Assembly: GCA_022826825.1 (NCBI GenBank)
Contig: JAJDUD010000059.1
Span: 124,001 to 188,000 of the forward strand
Direction: 5' to 3'
Source of the DNA: Acidobacteriota bacterium
GTDB lineage: Bacteria; Acidobacteriota; Vicinamibacteria; Marinacidobacterales; Marinacidobacteraceae
DNA: 64,000 nucleotides
This document shows, piece after piece, positions 62,938-64,000 of the stretch (positions are counted from its first letter, which is position 1; every line of letters begins with the position of its first letter). The notes below the pieces were generated by a model. It did not search any database and was not told the origin of the DNA. It saw nothing but the letters and a program-made list of their open reading frames with translations. A program made the translations under genes and the position numbers.

Positions 62938-64000
62938 TTAACGGGCTCGCGCCTCCGGCGCGGGTTTTCTTGCCCGTGCCGGCCGATCGGCCCGCGCCGG
63001 ACGCGACCGCTGATCCCGGGGTCCGTGGCGTCGGGAGGGGCCGCCGCGCCTCTTGTCGGGACCCCGCGGGGCAGATTCTCCATCACGGGGTCCCCGCCGG
63101 GAAGAACGGGAATCGCGGGGGCGGCGCCGGGCAGGCGCCCCATCGCGGGGCCCGCGCCGCTCCCTCCGCACGTCTCCTCGCGGAGCCGCCCCCTCAGCCA
63201 CGACTTCGATCGGAATGCCCAGCAGCTCGGACGCGAGACGGACGTTCTGACCGCGCTTGCCGAGGGTGCGGGGCAACTCGGCTTCGGACACCGTGACCAG
63301 CAGCCCACCGTTCTCACGCAGCCTCCGTGAGGCGCCACCCCCGGATTCCTCATCCACTCTGCGGATATCGAGCACTTCCGCCGGACGCAGCGCGTTCCGC
63401 GCGAACTTCTCCACCCTCTCGTTCCACAAGACCACGTCCACCCGTTCTCCCCGGAGTTCGCGGCTCACGGCGCGAATCCGGGAGCCTCCCGGCCCGAGAC
63501 AGGCAGCTACCGGATCCACATCGGGCGCGGCGCTGGATACCGCGACCTTGGCCCGGAGTCCCGGATGACGCGCTACGGCCCGGACCCGGACGACGCCGCG
63601 ACGGACCTCCGGTGTCTCGCGTTCGATCAAGCCCGCCAGCACGGCGGGCGCAATCCGGGAAAGGATGACGGGAGGATCGCGAGGTTCGATGGAGTGGACG
63701 GCAACCCGGATGGTGTCCTCGGGGTTGAAGACCTCGTGGCGGCTCTGCTCCTCCGCGGGCAGCCGGCCCTCGACCGGTCCCAGGTTGACGATCAGATCGT
63801 TCCCCTCGCGGCGAGCGACGATCGCCGTTTCCAGCTTGCCGACGCGATCGCGGTAGCGTTCGGCGCGGCCGAGCATCCGGGCAGCTCCCAGCCGGGCTTC
63901 GAGCACGGCACGGGCCGCCCTCGCCGCACTGCGGGCGGCGGTCCCGAAGGGAACGGGGATTTCCACCAGATCGCCGGGAGACGTCCCATCGGGTGCGGCG
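62938..64000 (-). CDS. nusA: Transcription elongation factor NusA (5' part beyond the window)
   Basis: Partial: about 354 codons, N-terminus missing because the gene runs off the window end. Visible are the end of the NusA N domain (DLVEIPVPFGTAARSAARAARAVLEARLG), the S1 domain (GKLETAIVARREGNDLIVNLGPVEGRLPAEEQ), KH1 (VAVSSAAPDVDPVAACLGPGGSRIRAVSRELRGERVDVV) and KH2 (LPRTLGKRGQNVRLASELLGI). Instead of the usual acidic repeats, the C-terminus is an Arg/Pro/Gly tail of about 90 residues with repeated RRGPRDG units. The frame remains open to base 64000. Confidence 0.95.
   Translation of the reverse strand, partial: AAPDGTSPGDLVEIPVPFGTAARSAARAARAVLEARLGAARMLGRAERYRDRVGKLETAIVARREGNDLIVNLGPVEGRLPAEEQSRHEVFNPEDTIRVAVHSIEPRDPPVILSRIAPAVLAGLIERETPEVRRGVVRVRAVARHPGLRAKVAVSSAAPDVDPVAACLGPGGSRIRAVSRELRGERVDVVLWNERVEKFARNALRPAEVLDIRRVDEESGGGASRRLRENGGLLVTVSEAELPRTLGKRGQNVRLASELLGIPIEVVAEGAAPRGDVRRERRGPRDGAPARRRPRDSRSSRRGPRDGESAPRGPDKRRGGPSRRHGPRDQRSRPARADRPARARKPAPEARAR

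Noticed and set aside
60046-63330. 1094-codon plus-strand frame opposite infB
   Set aside because: Longest shadow of the window; infB on the minus strand is unambiguous.

Overview
The window reads as a stretch of chromosome from a free-living, high-GC, Gram-negative bacterium. Most genes are housekeeping genes on the minus strand, packed with 1-4 nt overlaps, and GTG/TTG starts are common. An outer membrane is implied by an LptE lipoprotein, an OmpL/BBP2-type porin and lipoprotein signal peptides. A BshA glycosyltransferase (bacillithiol pathway), a 1059-residue Asp-box beta-propeller exoprotein, tandem hemerythrins and this combination of clusters would fit Acidobacteriota or Gemmatimonadota. 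That placement is inferred from gene content and no marker gene was compared. No phage, insertion sequence, CRISPR array, tRNA or rRNA was seen.

Layout. 1-3.5 kb: family-5 uracil-DNA glycosylase, a DUF523/DUF1722 protein, bshA and a CBS-pair protein. 3.5-17.6 kb, all minus strand: small membrane protein, mutL, recO-glyQ-glyS, mgtE, two hemerythrin-like proteins, leuS-lptE-holA and mutY. 17.8-24.8 kb: an NTF2-like protein, an M20 peptidase, the fatty-acid cluster DUF177-rpmF-fabD-fabG-acpP-fabF (without plsX/fabH) and a lipoprotein polysaccharide deacetylase. 24.8-36.5 kb is the most accessory part: porin, alpha/beta hydrolase, arginase with a remnant of a second arginase copy, a large UbiD-type decarboxylase, a VapB/VapC-type toxin-antitoxin pair, an APC permease coupled to an aldo/keto reductase-RidA fusion, an arsR-arsI organoarsenical pair with a clear promoter/operator, a coiled-coil membrane protein and an LD-carboxypeptidase. 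36.6-49.8 kb: beta-propeller exoprotein, efp-epmA, ribE-ribBA divergent from ribD, pgpA-cinA-thpR, ftcD framed by a repeat family, and nrdR. 49.9-54.5 kb: a six-gene plus-strand operon (ECF sigma factor, anti-sigma-like protein, two small membrane proteins, two DUF4097-type beta-solenoid proteins) behind an ECF-like promoter. 54.5-64 kb: purC, then the minus-strand translation/RNA cluster nusA(partial)-infB-DUF503-rbfA-truB-rpsO-pnp.

How the parts work together. Translation and RNA metabolism dominate (glyQS, leuS, efp/epmA, infB, rbfA, truB, rpsO, pnp, nusA), followed by DNA maintenance (udg, mutL, recO, mutY, holA), lipid synthesis (fab, pgpA) and riboflavin synthesis. Stress and envelope functions are spread through the accessory part.

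Unusual signals: two genes (truB, epmA) whose conserved N-termini require a CTG start overlapping the previous stop codon; the arginase tail remnant; the AKR-RidA fusion; PgpA with an N-terminal disordered extension of about 210 residues; and two families of intergenic palindromic repeats, one of which overlaps the ftcD stop codon.
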